Source: CALJFL01 sp963669435 (lineage in GTDB: Bacteria; Pseudomonadota; Gammaproteobacteria; Pseudomonadales; Halieaceae). From it: a stretch of 64,000 nt of DNA. Below, piece after piece: positions 45,646 through 54,530 of the stretch. The stretch lies in NCBI GenBank assembly GCA_963669435.1, contig OY770025.1, positions 3,348,001 through 3,412,000 on the forward strand. Direction: 5' to 3'. A program made the position numbers and the translations under genes. The notes under the pieces are model-generated. The model searched no databases, was not told where the DNA came from, and saw only the letters and a program-made list of their open reading frames with translations. Position 1 is the first letter of the stretch. Each line of letters begins with the position of its first letter.

Positions 45646-46545
45646 ATGCCCCACTATCCAACAATTGAAGCCTGCATCGGTGGCTCTCCCCTCGTGCGCC
45701 TGCAGCGGCTGCCCGGCCAGACAAGCAACACCGTGCTGGCGAAATTGGAAGGCAATAATCCGGCGGGATCGGTGAAGGACCGACCGGCGCTGAGTATGAT
45801 CAGCCAGGCAGAAGCGCGTGGGGATATCAAGCCCGGCGATACCATCATTGAAGCGACCAGCGGAAACACCGGTATCGCGCTGGCGATGGTCGCGGCCATC
45901 CGCGGCTACCATCTAATCCTCATCATGCCTTCTCACATGAGCGACGAGAGAAAACTCGCCATGTCGGCCTATGGCGCTGAATTGATTGAGGTAACCCAGG
46001 AGGAGGGCATGGAAGGTGCTCGGGACCTCGCACTGGCCATGCAGGCGGAAGGTCGCGGCAGGGTGCTGGATCAGTTTGGTAACCCCGATAATCCCCTGGC
46101 ACATGTGACTGGCACGGGCCCGGAAATCTGGCAGCAGACCGAGGGCACCGTCACGCACTTTGTCAGTTCGATGGGGACCACCGGCACCATTATGGGATGT
46201 TCGGCGTACCTCAAAACGCAAAACCCCGACGTTGAAATCGTGGGACTGCAGCCAGTGGAAGGCTCCAGCATCCCGGGCATACGTCGCTGGCCCGAGGCCT
46301 ACATGCCCGCCATTTTTGATGCCGCCCGTGTCGATCGCGTTATCGACATTTCCCAGACGGAATCCGAACAGATGATGCGACGATTAGCCGCAGAAGAGGG
46401 CATTTTCTGTGGGGTGTCATCCGGCGGTGCCATTGCCGCGGCGCTGTCGCTGTCCCGGGAGGTGGAGAACGCGACTATAGTGGCCATTATCTGTGACCGG
46501 GGTGATCGCTATCTCTCCACCGGTGTGTTTTCCGGCACCGCCTGA
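45646..46545 (+). CDS. cysM: Cysteine synthase B
   Basis: A 299-residue pyridoxal-phosphate enzyme. The cofactor lysine is in NNPAGSVKDRPAL, with ATSGNTGIALAM for substrate binding and SSMGTTGTIMG for the phosphate. The length and the GVSSGGAIAAAL end match CysM more than CysK. The ATG at 45646 is preferred over a GTG-less upstream ATG at 45622. It is followed by relA after 12 bases. Confidence 0.95.
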   Translation: MPHYPTIEACIGGSPLVRLQRLPGQTSNTVLAKLEGNNPAGSVKDRPALSMISQAEARGDIKPGDTIIEATSGNTGIALAMVAAIRGYHLILIMPSHMSDERKLAMSAYGAELIEVTQEEGMEGARDLALAMQAEGRGRVLDQFGNPDNPLAHVTGTGPEIWQQTEGTVTHFVSSMGTTGTIMGCSAYLKTQNPDVEIVGLQPVEGSSIPGIRRWPEAYMPAIFDAARVDRVIDISQTESEQMMRRLAAEEGIFCGVSSGGAIAAALSLSREVENATIVAIICDRGDRYLSTGVFSGTA

Positions 46546-46557
46546 GGTTGTACCCAC

Positions 46558-48786
46558 ATGGTTCAAGTTCGACAGACAATAGGTACCAGCGAATCCGGCG
46601 ATATTGATCTCAAAGCCTGGATCGCACAGTTGCCCGTTGATCTGGAAGCAGAGGATGCATCGCGCCTGCATGACGCCGGCCTCTGGCTGCGCGAGGCAGC
46701 CAGTGCACCGGGCGCCAGCCCGTCAGAGTGGGCGCAGGAAACGAATTTTTTCCTGACCGGTCTTGAAATCACCCAGATTCTCGCAGACCTGCATGTGGGC
46801 GCCAATTGTCTGCTGGCCGGTTTGCTGTACCGTGCGGTGCGCGAAAACCAGTTGACTCTTGATGCCGTGGCCAGCGAATACGGCGGTGAGGTTCGCAGCC
46901 TGGTCGCAGGTGTTTTGCGTATGGCGGCGATTAGCGAATTACAGAACAACAGCGAAGCGCCGGTGCTGGGACAGGCTCACGGGCAGAAAGACAATATCCG
47001 TAAAATGTTGATTGCGCTGGTCGATGACGTGCGTGTGGCCCTGATCAAACTGGCTGAACGTACCTGCGCCATTCGCGCGGTGAAAAATGACCCGGTCAGG
47101 CGCCTGCCCGTGGCCCAGGAAGTCTTTGATGTGTATGCGCCCCTTGCGCATCGCCTCGGCATCGGCCACCTGAAATGGGAGCTTGAGGATCTTTCTTTCC
47201 GATATATTTACGCCGATGCGTACAAGAAGATCGCCAAACTTCTGGACGGTAAACGTATCGAGCGGGACGGTTACATCGTGCGGGTGCGGGAGGAGATTTC
47301 CCAGGTACTCGCTTCCGCTGGATTCCAATTTGAAATTACCGGTCGCGCCAAGCACATCTATAGCATCTGGCGGAAAATGCAGCGCAAGGGTATCGGGTTT
47401 TCACAGGTTTACGATATTCGTGCGGTCAGGGTACTGGTTCCCGAGGTAAAGGACTGTTACGCGACCCTTGGCCTTATACACAGCCTTTGGCGCAACATTC
47501 CCAACGAGTTTGATGACTACATTGCCAACCCGAAAGAGAACGGTTATCGCTCGTTGCACACGGCAGTGATCGGCCCCGAGGGCAAAATCCTGGAAGTACA
47601 GATTCGCACCCACCAGATGGACGAAGAGGCAGAGCTCGGGGTTTGTGCCCATTGGCGCTACAAAGGCTCTGACACTGTCGGGGGAATGGCCAACAGCTAT
47701 GAAGAGAAAATTGCCTGGCTGCGGCAGGTGTTGGACTGGTACGAGGACACCGGCGACCATCACAGCGTTGCCGAACAGTTTAGTTTTGATGTGGCCCAGG
47801 ACCGCGTCTACGTGTTCACGCCTCGCGGAGATGTGGTCAATCTCGCCCATGGGGCGACGCCGCTGGACTTTGCTTACCACGTGCACACCGAAGTCGGGCA
47901 TCGTTGCCGGGGGGCCAAAGTTAACGGGTCTATTGTCCCGTTAACCTACAGCTTGCATACCGGCGAGCGGGTGGAAATTCTCACCAGCAAGGAAGGTGCA
48001 CCCAAGCGCGACTGGTTGCAGCCCGGCCTGGGTTATCTGCGGACCTCCCGGGCGCGAGCCAAGGTCCAGCACTGGTTCAAGACCCAGGCGCGGGACGAGA
48101 ACGTCGACGCTGGCAGGCATCTTCTGGATCGCGAGTTTAAACGGCTTGCCCTGACCAGCGTGGATTACAAACGCCTGGCGGCCAAGGTGCAAATGGGCAC
48201 GGTTGAGGACATGTATGCCGCCGTGGGTTCCGGGGACCTCTCGTCATCACAAGTGCTGAACGCCGCCCAGGACATGGTCGGTGCGCGACCGGAACCGCGC
48301 CTGCGCCTGGCAGCCGGTGGCAGTGCAAATCTTAAAGACCAGGTGCAGGTGCAGGGTGTTGGTAACCTGATGACCACCCTGGCCGGTTGCTGCAAACCGC
48401 TACCTGGCGATGCAATCATCGGCTTTATCACCCAGGGCCGCGGGGTCAGCATTCACCGTAGCGACTGTTCCAGGGTGATCGCCCTGCAAGAATCGGCGGC
48501 GGACCGCATCATTGAGGTGCAGTGGGGCGGTGACGCAAGTGCCAGCTACGAAGTTGACCTGGCCATCGAGTGCTTCGACCGTCAGGGCTTGCTGCGTGAC
48601 ATTACCGAGCTGTTTGCCAATGCGCGGATCAATGTCCTGGCGATGAATACCCAATCCAATAAAAAGCAACATACCGCCACCATGCGGGTGCGCGTGGAGG
48701 TGCCTGATCTCGGCTTCTTGTCGAAGTTGCTGGCGCGCATCAGTCGCCTGAAGAATGTGATTTCGGTAGCACGTATATCCGACTAA
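46558..48786 (+). CDS. relA: (p)ppGpp synthetase RelA
   Basis: A 742-residue RSH protein. The N-terminal hydrolase domain lacks the catalytic HD motif (the segment reads ADLHVGANCLLAGLLYRA), which is typical of synthetase-only RelA. The synthetase region has FSQVYDIRAVRVLV and NPKENGYRSLHTAVIGPEG. TGS (VYVFTPRGDVVNLAHGATPLDFAYHVH), zinc-finger/RIS and C-terminal ACT domains follow. It makes the alarmone during amino-acid starvation. Confidence 0.97.
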   Translation: MVQVRQTIGTSESGDIDLKAWIAQLPVDLEAEDASRLHDAGLWLREAASAPGASPSEWAQETNFFLTGLEITQILADLHVGANCLLAGLLYRAVRENQLTLDAVASEYGGEVRSLVAGVLRMAAISELQNNSEAPVLGQAHGQKDNIRKMLIALVDDVRVALIKLAERTCAIRAVKNDPVRRLPVAQEVFDVYAPLAHRLGIGHLKWELEDLSFRYIYADAYKKIAKLLDGKRIERDGYIVRVREEISQVLASAGFQFEITGRAKHIYSIWRKMQRKGIGFSQVYDIRAVRVLVPEVKDCYATLGLIHSLWRNIPNEFDDYIANPKENGYRSLHTAVIGPEGKILEVQIRTHQMDEEAELGVCAHWRYKGSDTVGGMANSYEEKIAWLRQVLDWYEDTGDHHSVAEQFSFDVAQDRVYVFTPRGDVVNLAHGATPLDFAYHVHTEVGHRCRGAKVNGSIVPLTYSLHTGERVEILTSKEGAPKRDWLQPGLGYLRTSRARAKVQHWFKTQARDENVDAGRHLLDREFKRLALTSVDYKRLAAKVQMGTVEDMYAAVGSGDLSSSQVLNAAQDMVGARPEPRLRLAAGGSANLKDQVQVQGVGNLMTTLAGCCKPLPGDAIIGFITQGRGVSIHRSDCSRVIALQESAADRIIEVQWGGDASASYEVDLAIECFDRQGLLRDITELFANARINVLAMNTQSNKKQHTATMRVRVEVPDLGFLSKLLARISRLKNVISVARISD

Positions 48787-48798
48787 GGGAGCGCGCCT

Positions 48799-49608
48799 GT
48801 GCCACAGCCTGAATATACCGTCGCGGACCTGTTGCGCGTGATGGAGCGTTTGCGGGATCCCGATGGGGGGTGCCCCTGGGATATTGCCCAGGACTTCAAC
48901 AGTATCGTCCCCTCCACGCTCGAGGAGTGCTACGAGCTTGCCGAAGCGATCGAGCAGGGTGACTTTCACCATGTCGCCGAAGAGCTGGGTGATGTCTTGT
49001 TCCAGGTGGTTTTTTACGCACAGATGGGGGCGGAGCAGCAGCTGTTTACGTTCTCCAGTGTGGTGAACACCCTGGTGGAAAAGTTGCTGCGGCGTCACCC
49101 GCACGTATTTGCAGATGGCGAAATTGAGGGGCGCGTGAGTGAGGCCACCACCATCGAGGATGTGAATCAGAGTTGGGAGTCGATAAAGAAGCAGGAGCGC
49201 GACACCCGAGAGCAAACCGGTGTATTGGCCGATGTGCCGGTGTCACTGCCGGCGCTACCTCGCGCCCAGAAATTACAAAAACGTGCAGCGCAGGTTGGAT
49301 TTGACTGGCCCGATAATCAGGGTGTGCTGGCTAAGCTTGAGGAGGAGGTCGGCGAACTCCGTGAGGCGTTAGCGGGCGGCGACATGAAACACATAGCTGA
49401 GGAACTGGGCGACCTGATGTTCAGCAGTGTAAACCTTGCTCGCCACCTGGGTTTGAACGCGGAGGCAACGCTGCGCCACGCATCATCAAAATTTGAAACT
49501 CGCTTCACGCGGATGGAAGATATTGCCGCCAAAGAGGGCCGTTCCCTGGCCGAATTAGACGAGGATGCCTTGGACGCTTTGTGGGAAGCGAGCAAAAAGT
49601 CGGGCTGA
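48799..49608 (+). CDS. mazG: Nucleoside triphosphate pyrophosphohydrolase MazG
   Basis: A 269-residue enzyme with the tandem MazG fold. The first repeat has CPWDIAQDFNSIVPSTLEECYELAEAI and EELGDVLFQVVF, the second EEEVGELREALAGGD and EELGDLMFSSVNLARHLG. It hydrolyses NTPs and is linked to the stringent response in E. coli; here it sits 12 bases after relA as well. It starts at a GTG. Confidence 0.97.
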   Translation: MPQPEYTVADLLRVMERLRDPDGGCPWDIAQDFNSIVPSTLEECYELAEAIEQGDFHHVAEELGDVLFQVVFYAQMGAEQQLFTFSSVVNTLVEKLLRRHPHVFADGEIEGRVSEATTIEDVNQSWESIKKQERDTREQTGVLADVPVSLPALPRAQKLQKRAAQVGFDWPDNQGVLAKLEEEVGELREALAGGDMKHIAEELGDLMFSSVNLARHLGLNAEATLRHASSKFETRFTRMEDIAAKEGRSLAELDEDALDALWEASKKSG

Positions 49609-49617
49609 TTCAACCTC

Positions 49618-49644
49618 TTGTACTGTACGCCCGGGTTGTATAAG
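49618..49644 (+). promoter_or_regulatory. Candidate promoter of adk
   Basis: TTGTAC (49618-49623) and TATAAG (49639-49644) are 15 bases apart in the 127-base gap before adk. The spacing is short, so confidence is limited. Confidence 0.35.
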
Positions 49645-49735
49645 GTTACTGCCCTTCGTTTACACCACTTGGCCTGAAGGCCACTTCCGGGAGCGACAGG
49701 CCCGCGTCACCGACGAAATTTGAGGATTTTACTGC

Positions 49736-50380
49736 ATGCGATTAATACTTCTGGGCGCACCCGGCGCCGGTAAAGGTACCCAGGCTCAGTTTATAACCGA
49801 GAAGTACGGTATTCCCCAGATATCCACCGGCGATATGCTGCGCGCGGCAGTGAAAGCAGAAACGGAATTGGGCTTGCAGGCCAAGGCCGTCATGGAATCC
49901 GGTGGGCTGGTCTCCGACGAAATTATTATTGGTCTGGTGAAGGAGCGTATCCAACAAGCCGATTGCGCTACAGGATTCCTCTTCGATGGTTTTCCGCGCA
50001 CCATACCCCAGGCCGAGGCGATGGTCGCTGCGGGTGTCAACATTGATCATGTTGTGGAGATCGCGGTCGACGATGAAGCTATCGTAGCGCGACTCAGTGG
50101 TCGCCGGGTGCACCCGGGATCCGGACGGGTGTATCACCTAATTTATAATCCGCCGCAAAACGAGGGCGTGGACGATGAGACTGGCGAGCCCCTGGTGCAG
50201 CGTGATGACGATACCGAGGAAACGGTTCGTAAGCGGCTTGATGTGTATCACTCACAAACTGCCCCGTTGATAAATTTCTACCAGTCCATGGAAGGCGAGT
50301 CGGCTCCGGCCTACCACCGAATTCCCGGAGAAGGTTCAGTCGATAGCATCACTGCAAAAGTGTTGGGAGCGCTGGGCTGA
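49736..50380 (+). CDS. adk: Adenylate kinase
   Basis: A 214-residue enzyme of the long form. The P-loop GAPGAGKGTQAQFI is at residues 7-20, followed by QISTGDMLRAAV and FDGFPRTIPQA. The LID domain has SGRRVHPGSGRVYHLIYNPP with no zinc cysteines. Length is normal. Confidence 0.98.
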   Translation: MRLILLGAPGAGKGTQAQFITEKYGIPQISTGDMLRAAVKAETELGLQAKAVMESGGLVSDEIIIGLVKERIQQADCATGFLFDGFPRTIPQAEAMVAAGVNIDHVVEIAVDDEAIVARLSGRRVHPGSGRVYHLIYNPPQNEGVDDETGEPLVQRDDDTEETVRKRLDVYHSQTAPLINFYQSMEGESAPAYHRIPGEGSVDSITAKVLGALG

Positions 50381-50755
50381 AGTCAAATACATAGCGATTG
50401 CACAACGCTACGTTCGAGTTGAGAGTGGCTTAATCGTAAAATTCCCAAAATTTTTTTCAAAAATTTTTTTCTTTCTTGTCCGGTACGCTACGCCGCCCCG
50501 TGTTTCATTGCCGTCAGTGGCGACTCTTGCGACATTTCCTGTTGCGCAGAAATAGCCTATAAAATAAGCACTTTTTTCACGACTGATCAGTGGATTATTC
50601 CGAGAGCATCATTGTTGTGGAAGCTTTCTAGCCAAATCCTCATTGAACAATGTGCTTTTACGTGGGTTTTCCGCGTGCCAGAAGGTGTTGTACCTCCTTG
50701 AAATTGTTGCTATTTTCCAAGTGCGTCACCTTTATAAAAAAAGTGGGGATGGCCA
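50381..50755. other. 375-base intergenic region with A/T tracts before the histone-like gene
   Basis: No gene is seen. It starts with a small hairpin (TAGCG with CGCTA near 50393-50411). Around 50441-50472 are two A-tract/T-tract blocks (AAAATTTTTTT-like), which would bend DNA or help termination. A -10 like TATAAA lies at 50558-50563 without a good -35. The ribosome site GTGGGG is 7 bases before the start at 50756. Confidence 0.5.
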
Positions 50756-52126
50756 ATGGCTGCCGCTAAAAAGAAGGCAACGGGGAAAAAGAAAATAGCC
50801 GCGCGCAAATCGCCGGCAAGAAAAAAGACACCGGCGAAAGCGAAAGCAGCAGCCGGCCGTAAAACTGCCTCCAAAATAACGGATTCCGTTGCAGCTGCGC
50901 TTCCATCATCTCCCGCTCTTGATCGATCCCGTATTGCGCTGGATAAGTTACTCAAGTCACTAGCCTCCGAACAAAAGGCGCTACTCAAGGCGCGTAAAAA
51001 ATCAAAATCCACTCGCAAGCTTGCCTCGCGTACCAGGAAGGCTGGCGACAAACGTGCGGCGAAAGCCGCGTCTGCTGCTTCCAGCCGAACCTCCTTAAGA
51101 ATTAAAACCTTGCGCGAACGTGTGGCGGTATCCACCACTCGCGTAAATGCGCTTGCCGAGTCGGCGAAGTTGAAGGCCGAACGATTGGCCGCAGAAGAAC
51201 GGCTGTTAGCAAAAAAAGCAGAGCTGGCGGCGGCTGCTGAATTGGCAAAGGCCAAAGCCATGGCCGTGCAAGCGGAAAAGTGGATGAAGGCTCGCGCAAA
51301 GTCAGACGCGAAGAAACTCGCAGCGTTGGAGAAGCGTCTGCTCAAACGTCTCAAAGATCTCGAAAAGAAAGCTATGGCAAAGACCATGGCCGCAGAGAAG
51401 AAGCTTGAAGGTAAACTCAAGGAAGTAGCAAAACCAACGGCAAAAAAGGTGACCAAGATGGCAGCAAAACCTAAAGCAAAGACCAAGGCCAAGGCTAAGC
51501 CGAAGGCCAAAGCAAAGCCAAAGGCTAAAGCGAAGCCCAAGGCTAAAGCGAAGCCCAAGGCCAAAGCGAAGCCCAAGGCCAAAGCGAAGCCCAAGGCCAA
51601 AGCGAAGCCCAAGGCCAAAGCGAAGCCCAAGGCCAAAGCGAAGCCCAAGGCCAAAGCGAAGCCCAAGGCTAAAGCGAAGCCCAAGGCCAAAGCGAAGCCC
51701 AAGGCCAAAGCGAAGCCCAAGGCTAAAGCGAAGCCCAAGGCTAAAGCGAAGCCCAAGGCTAAAGCGAAGCCCAAGGCCAAAGCGAAGCCCAAGGCCAAAG
51801 CGAAGCCCAAGGCCAAAGCGAAGCCCAAGGCCAAAGCGAAGCCCAAGGCCAAAGCGAAGCCCAAGGCCAAAGCGAAGCCCAAGGCTAAAGCGAAGCCCAA
51901 GGCTAAAGCGAAGCCCAAGGCTAAAGCGAAGCCCAAGGCTAAAGCGAAGCCCAAGGCTAAAGCGAAGCCCAAGGCTAAAGCGAAGCCCAAGGCTAAAGCG
52001 AAGCCCAAGGCTAAAGCGAAGCCAAAAGCTAAAGCGAAGCCAAAGGCTAAAGCGAAGCCAAAGGCTAAAGCGAAGCCAAAGGCTAAAGCGAAGCCAAAGG
52101 CTAAGGCCAGAGGTCGCAGGAAGTAA
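50756..52126 (+). CDS. Histone-H1-like Lys/Ala/Pro-rich DNA-binding protein (AlgP type)
   Basis: A 456-residue very basic protein. Residues 1-35 are KKK/AKAK-rich. Residues about 45-230 are predicted mostly helical and alanine-lysine rich (coiled-coil-like, RIALDKLLKSLASEQKALLKARKK and QAEKWMKARAKSDAKKL). From about residue 240 to the end the hexapeptide KPKAKA is repeated 34 times, ending RGRRK. Such H1/AlgP-like tails bind DNA nonspecifically and condense it. Pseudomonas AlgP is the closest known type (KPAA repeats). The 18-bp unit keeps the frame, so tail length could vary between strains. Confidence 0.9.
   Translation: MAAAKKKATGKKKIAARKSPARKKTPAKAKAAAGRKTASKITDSVAAALPSSPALDRSRIALDKLLKSLASEQKALLKARKKSKSTRKLASRTRKAGDKRAAKAASAASSRTSLRIKTLRERVAVSTTRVNALAESAKLKAERLAAEERLLAKKAELAAAAELAKAKAMAVQAEKWMKARAKSDAKKLAALEKRLLKRLKDLEKKAMAKTMAAEKKLEGKLKEVAKPTAKKVTKMAAKPKAKTKAKAKPKAKAKPKAKAKPKAKAKPKAKAKPKAKAKPKAKAKPKAKAKPKAKAKPKAKAKPKAKAKPKAKAKPKAKAKPKAKAKPKAKAKPKAKAKPKAKAKPKAKAKPKAKAKPKAKAKPKAKAKPKAKAKPKAKAKPKAKAKPKAKAKPKAKAKPKAKAKPKAKAKPKAKAKPKAKAKPKAKAKPKAKAKPKAKAKPKAKAKPKAKARGRRK
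51493..52107 (+). repeat. 34-copy 18-bp in-frame tandem repeat
   Basis: The unit codes K-P-K-A-K-A. One alanine codon is GCC in some copies and GCT in others, arranged in blocks: seven of the first eight copies GCC, later blocks of GCT, and the last fourteen or so all GCT. The final copies have CCA instead of CCC proline codons. Blocks of like variants indicate expansion by segmental duplication or slippage. Confidence 0.95.
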
Positions 52127-52140
52127 CGAACAGTACTGTC

Positions 52141-52221
52141 CCCGCAGACCCGGGGCTGCCACCAGCCGCCCGTTGGGACGCCAGTCGTCTTCATTGGGTG
52201 CTCAGGCAGCGGGTCTGTGGG
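52141..52221. terminator. Long inverted repeat between convergent histone-like gene and mobA
   Basis: CCCGCAGACCC (52141-52151) pairs with GGGTCTGTGGG (52211-52221) with one G-T pair. GCTGCC (52155-52160) pairs with GGCAGC (52205-52210). This is a 17-pair imperfect stem with a 44-base loop, placed exactly between the two gene ends; a bidirectional terminator or structured element is likely. Confidence 0.5.
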
Positions 52222-52225
52222 AGAT

Positions 52226-52798
52226 TTACTGCAGTTCGTTAACGTTTTCGAAAGCAGTGGCGTGAGTGGAGTAATCCACACTCACAAAGCCCTGTTCGCG
52301 GTACCAATCCCCCACCTTTCTTCCCCCGTTATCCAGGAACTTACCCAGGGATGGCAGGACATGGCGCGCTATCAGTGCGCAGAGATATTGATCCCTTGCC
52401 CCGTCCCATACGATGCTGATGCCGGTGCGTTCAGTGGCCGAGACAAGGCCAGCATGCAGGCGTGTCACCAGGTCTTCGGGCAGTAGTGGGGTGTCGCAGG
52501 CGGTTACCAGCAGGTAATCCGTGTGCACATGGGCTGTTGCCGCCTCTATGCCGGCCAGTGGCCCCTGGAAGTCTGGCCGCCGGTCCGAGACGATGGTCGG
52601 CGCACTCTGACGGTAGATTTCTGCGTTGCGGTTACAACTGATAATGATCTCATCGACCTGCGGTGCAACCCTCTCTATGGTGTGCGCTATCATGGTGCGA
52701 CCATTCCAGGTGATAAGGCCCTTGTCCTGTCCGCCGACTCTGCGACCTCTGCCGCCCGCGAGTATTAAACCGGTGACTCGCCTGGATAACGCGCCCAT
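52226..52798 (-). CDS. mobA: Molybdenum cofactor guanylyltransferase MobA
   Basis: A 190-residue enzyme that adds GMP to molybdopterin. The GT-A nucleotide motif is LILAGGRGRRVGGQDKGLITWNGR, with the metal-binding TACDTPLLPEDLV. Molybdoenzymes of the DMSO-reductase type need this cofactor. It is divergent from tsaB. Confidence 0.95.
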   Translation of the reverse strand: MGALSRRVTGLILAGGRGRRVGGQDKGLITWNGRTMIAHTIERVAPQVDEIIISCNRNAEIYRQSAPTIVSDRRPDFQGPLAGIEAATAHVHTDYLLVTACDTPLLPEDLVTRLHAGLVSATERTGISIVWDGARDQYLCALIARHVLPSLGKFLDNGGRKVGDWYREQGFVSVDYSTHATAFENVNELQ

Positions 52799-52940
52799 AT
52801 GCAGTCTCAGTAAGTTCTATATTGCAGTTAGGGTGAATGGTGTTTGGATGGTCTTCTGTGTGGGATAATTTCAGAAACCCGCAGCTAACTCAACATGCAT
52901 TACACCGCCAGGGTCCCCACAGTAGAAGCCACAGGAATTT

Positions 52941-53651
52941 ATGAGCAGTATTCTAGCGATCGATACCAGCACAGAAGCGTGCTCCGTGGCAGTGTATCGA
53001 GATGGCCATGTTGACCAGCGCCATGAGTTGGTCCCCAGACAGCATAACCAACGTCTGCCAATATTGCTGCGCGAGTTGTTTCCCAGTGGTAATTTGCGCA
53101 GCCGCGGTATCGAGGCGATTGCCTATGGCTGTGGCCCTGGCTCGTTTACCGGCCTGCGTATAGCTGCCAGCGCAGTACAGGGCCTGGCTTTCAGCAATAA
53201 ACTGCCGGCTATTCCTGTATCTACCTTGGCCTGCCAGGTGATTACCGCGGCGAGACTAGGGGTGCTGTCTGATGCAGCAGCGGTGTTGAGCTTGCTGGAT
53301 GCCCGGGTCAATGAGATTTATTGGCAACCGTTCAAACTCCAGGATGGCTTGCCCGTTATGTTAAGTGAGCCGTCCGTGTGCAAACCAGCGGACCTGGTGC
53401 CACCGGCGTTTGCCGAGCACTGGCAGGCTATTGGAGACGGCTGCCAACTGCTGGCGCCGGATCAAGCGTCGCTTCCACAGGGCATTGACGTGGCGGGGCC
53501 AGACGTTTTGCCACAGGCACAGGATATGATCCCGCTAGCGCTTGCGGCACTTGCTCGCGGCGAGGTCCAGCAGGCGCGTGATGTTTGCCCGGTGTACGTG
53601 CGCGATGAAATTACCTGGAAAAAGCTCGACCAGCAGGGTAAGCCGCAATGA
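52941..53651 (+). CDS. tsaB: tRNA t6A synthesis protein TsaB
   Basis: A 236-residue ASKHA-fold protein, partner of TsaD and TsaE in threonylcarbamoyl-adenosine formation. It has ILAIDTSTEACSVAVY, VPRQHNQRL and YGCGPGSFTGLRIAASAVQGLAF. It overlaps uppP by ATGA. Confidence 0.96.
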   Translation: MSSILAIDTSTEACSVAVYRDGHVDQRHELVPRQHNQRLPILLRELFPSGNLRSRGIEAIAYGCGPGSFTGLRIAASAVQGLAFSNKLPAIPVSTLACQVITAARLGVLSDAAAVLSLLDARVNEIYWQPFKLQDGLPVMLSEPSVCKPADLVPPAFAEHWQAIGDGCQLLAPDQASLPQGIDVAGPDVLPQAQDMIPLALAALARGEVQQARDVCPVYVRDEITWKKLDQQGKPQ

Positions 53652-54451
53652 TCGATTGGGCACAGGCTTTTTTTCTGGCGCTCTTACAAGGGGCGACCGA
53701 GTTCCTGCCCATTTCCAGCTCTGCACACCTGATTATTCCCTCGCTGTTACTTGATTGGCCCGATCAGGGGCTGGCGTTCGATGTCGCGGTACACGTGGGC
53801 ACCCTGTTCGCGGTGGTGATTTACTACCGGCAAGACCTGTTACAGCTGCTGCAGGGCAGTATGCAGGCGACACTGCAGCGAGAGGCGAATCCGCAGAGTG
53901 ATATGGTTATCTGGTTGGCTGTGGCCTCGGTGCCGGTCGCTCTGTTGGGGGTGTGGGCCGGTGATGCGATTGAAGCGCAATTGCGTAACCTGCCCTCGAT
54001 AGCAGCTGCGACGCTGTTGTTTGCGCTGGTTCTGGCGGTCGCCGATCGCCGCGCTGGTGGTAGTTCCGAATTTGCCAGTATCAGTTTGCGGTTGGCATTA
54101 ATTATTGGTTGTGCCCAGGCATTGGCATTGTGGCCCGGTGTTTCCAGGTCGGGCGTCACCATATCCGCTGCCTTGTTACTGGGAGTCAGCAGGGTAGAGG
54201 CGGCGCGCTTTTCTTTTTTGCTCTCTATCCCTGTGATATCGGGGGCGGGATTACTTAAAGCCCTGGCCTTGCTGGAGTCGGACATTGCTGTCAACTGGTG
54301 GCAGTTAGCCTTCGCTGTCGCAACGGCTGGCCTTGTGGCTTACCTGAGCATCGCCTTGTTTTTGCGTTTTCTCGATCGAGTTGGCCTGATGCCCTTTGTA
54401 TACTATCGCGTGGCACTCGCTGCCATACTATTTACCCTCTGGCTGGTATAG
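53648..54451 (+). CDS. uppP: Undecaprenyl-diphosphatase (BacA/UppP)
   Basis: A 267-residue polytopic membrane enzyme that recycles the lipid carrier of peptidoglycan synthesis. The two conserved motifs are LQGATEFLPISSSAHLIIPS (residues about 14-33) and WPGVSRSGVTISAALLLGV. About eight helices are visible. The start overlaps the tsaB stop (ATGA). Confidence 0.96.
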   Translation: MIDWAQAFFLALLQGATEFLPISSSAHLIIPSLLLDWPDQGLAFDVAVHVGTLFAVVIYYRQDLLQLLQGSMQATLQREANPQSDMVIWLAVASVPVALLGVWAGDAIEAQLRNLPSIAAATLLFALVLAVADRRAGGSSEFASISLRLALIIGCAQALALWPGVSRSGVTISAALLLGVSRVEAARFSFLLSIPVISGAGLLKALALLESDIAVNWWQLAFAVATAGLVAYLSIALFLRFLDRVGLMPFVYYRVALAAILFTLWLV

Positions 54452-54530
54452 CCGAGAACCAGAGCCCGGGCATGATGGAAGGTAGCTTACCGATTTGTTT
54501 GTCCCGCTTAATTGACCGAGGTTTATCGTC

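Noticed and set aside
50710..52281. Minus-strand frame of about 520 residues made of ALGF repeats (and a second at 51302-52162)
   Set aside because: They are the mirror of the 18-bp repeat on the plus strand, which contains no stop codon in these frames; there is no ribosome site and the protein is meaningless repeats.
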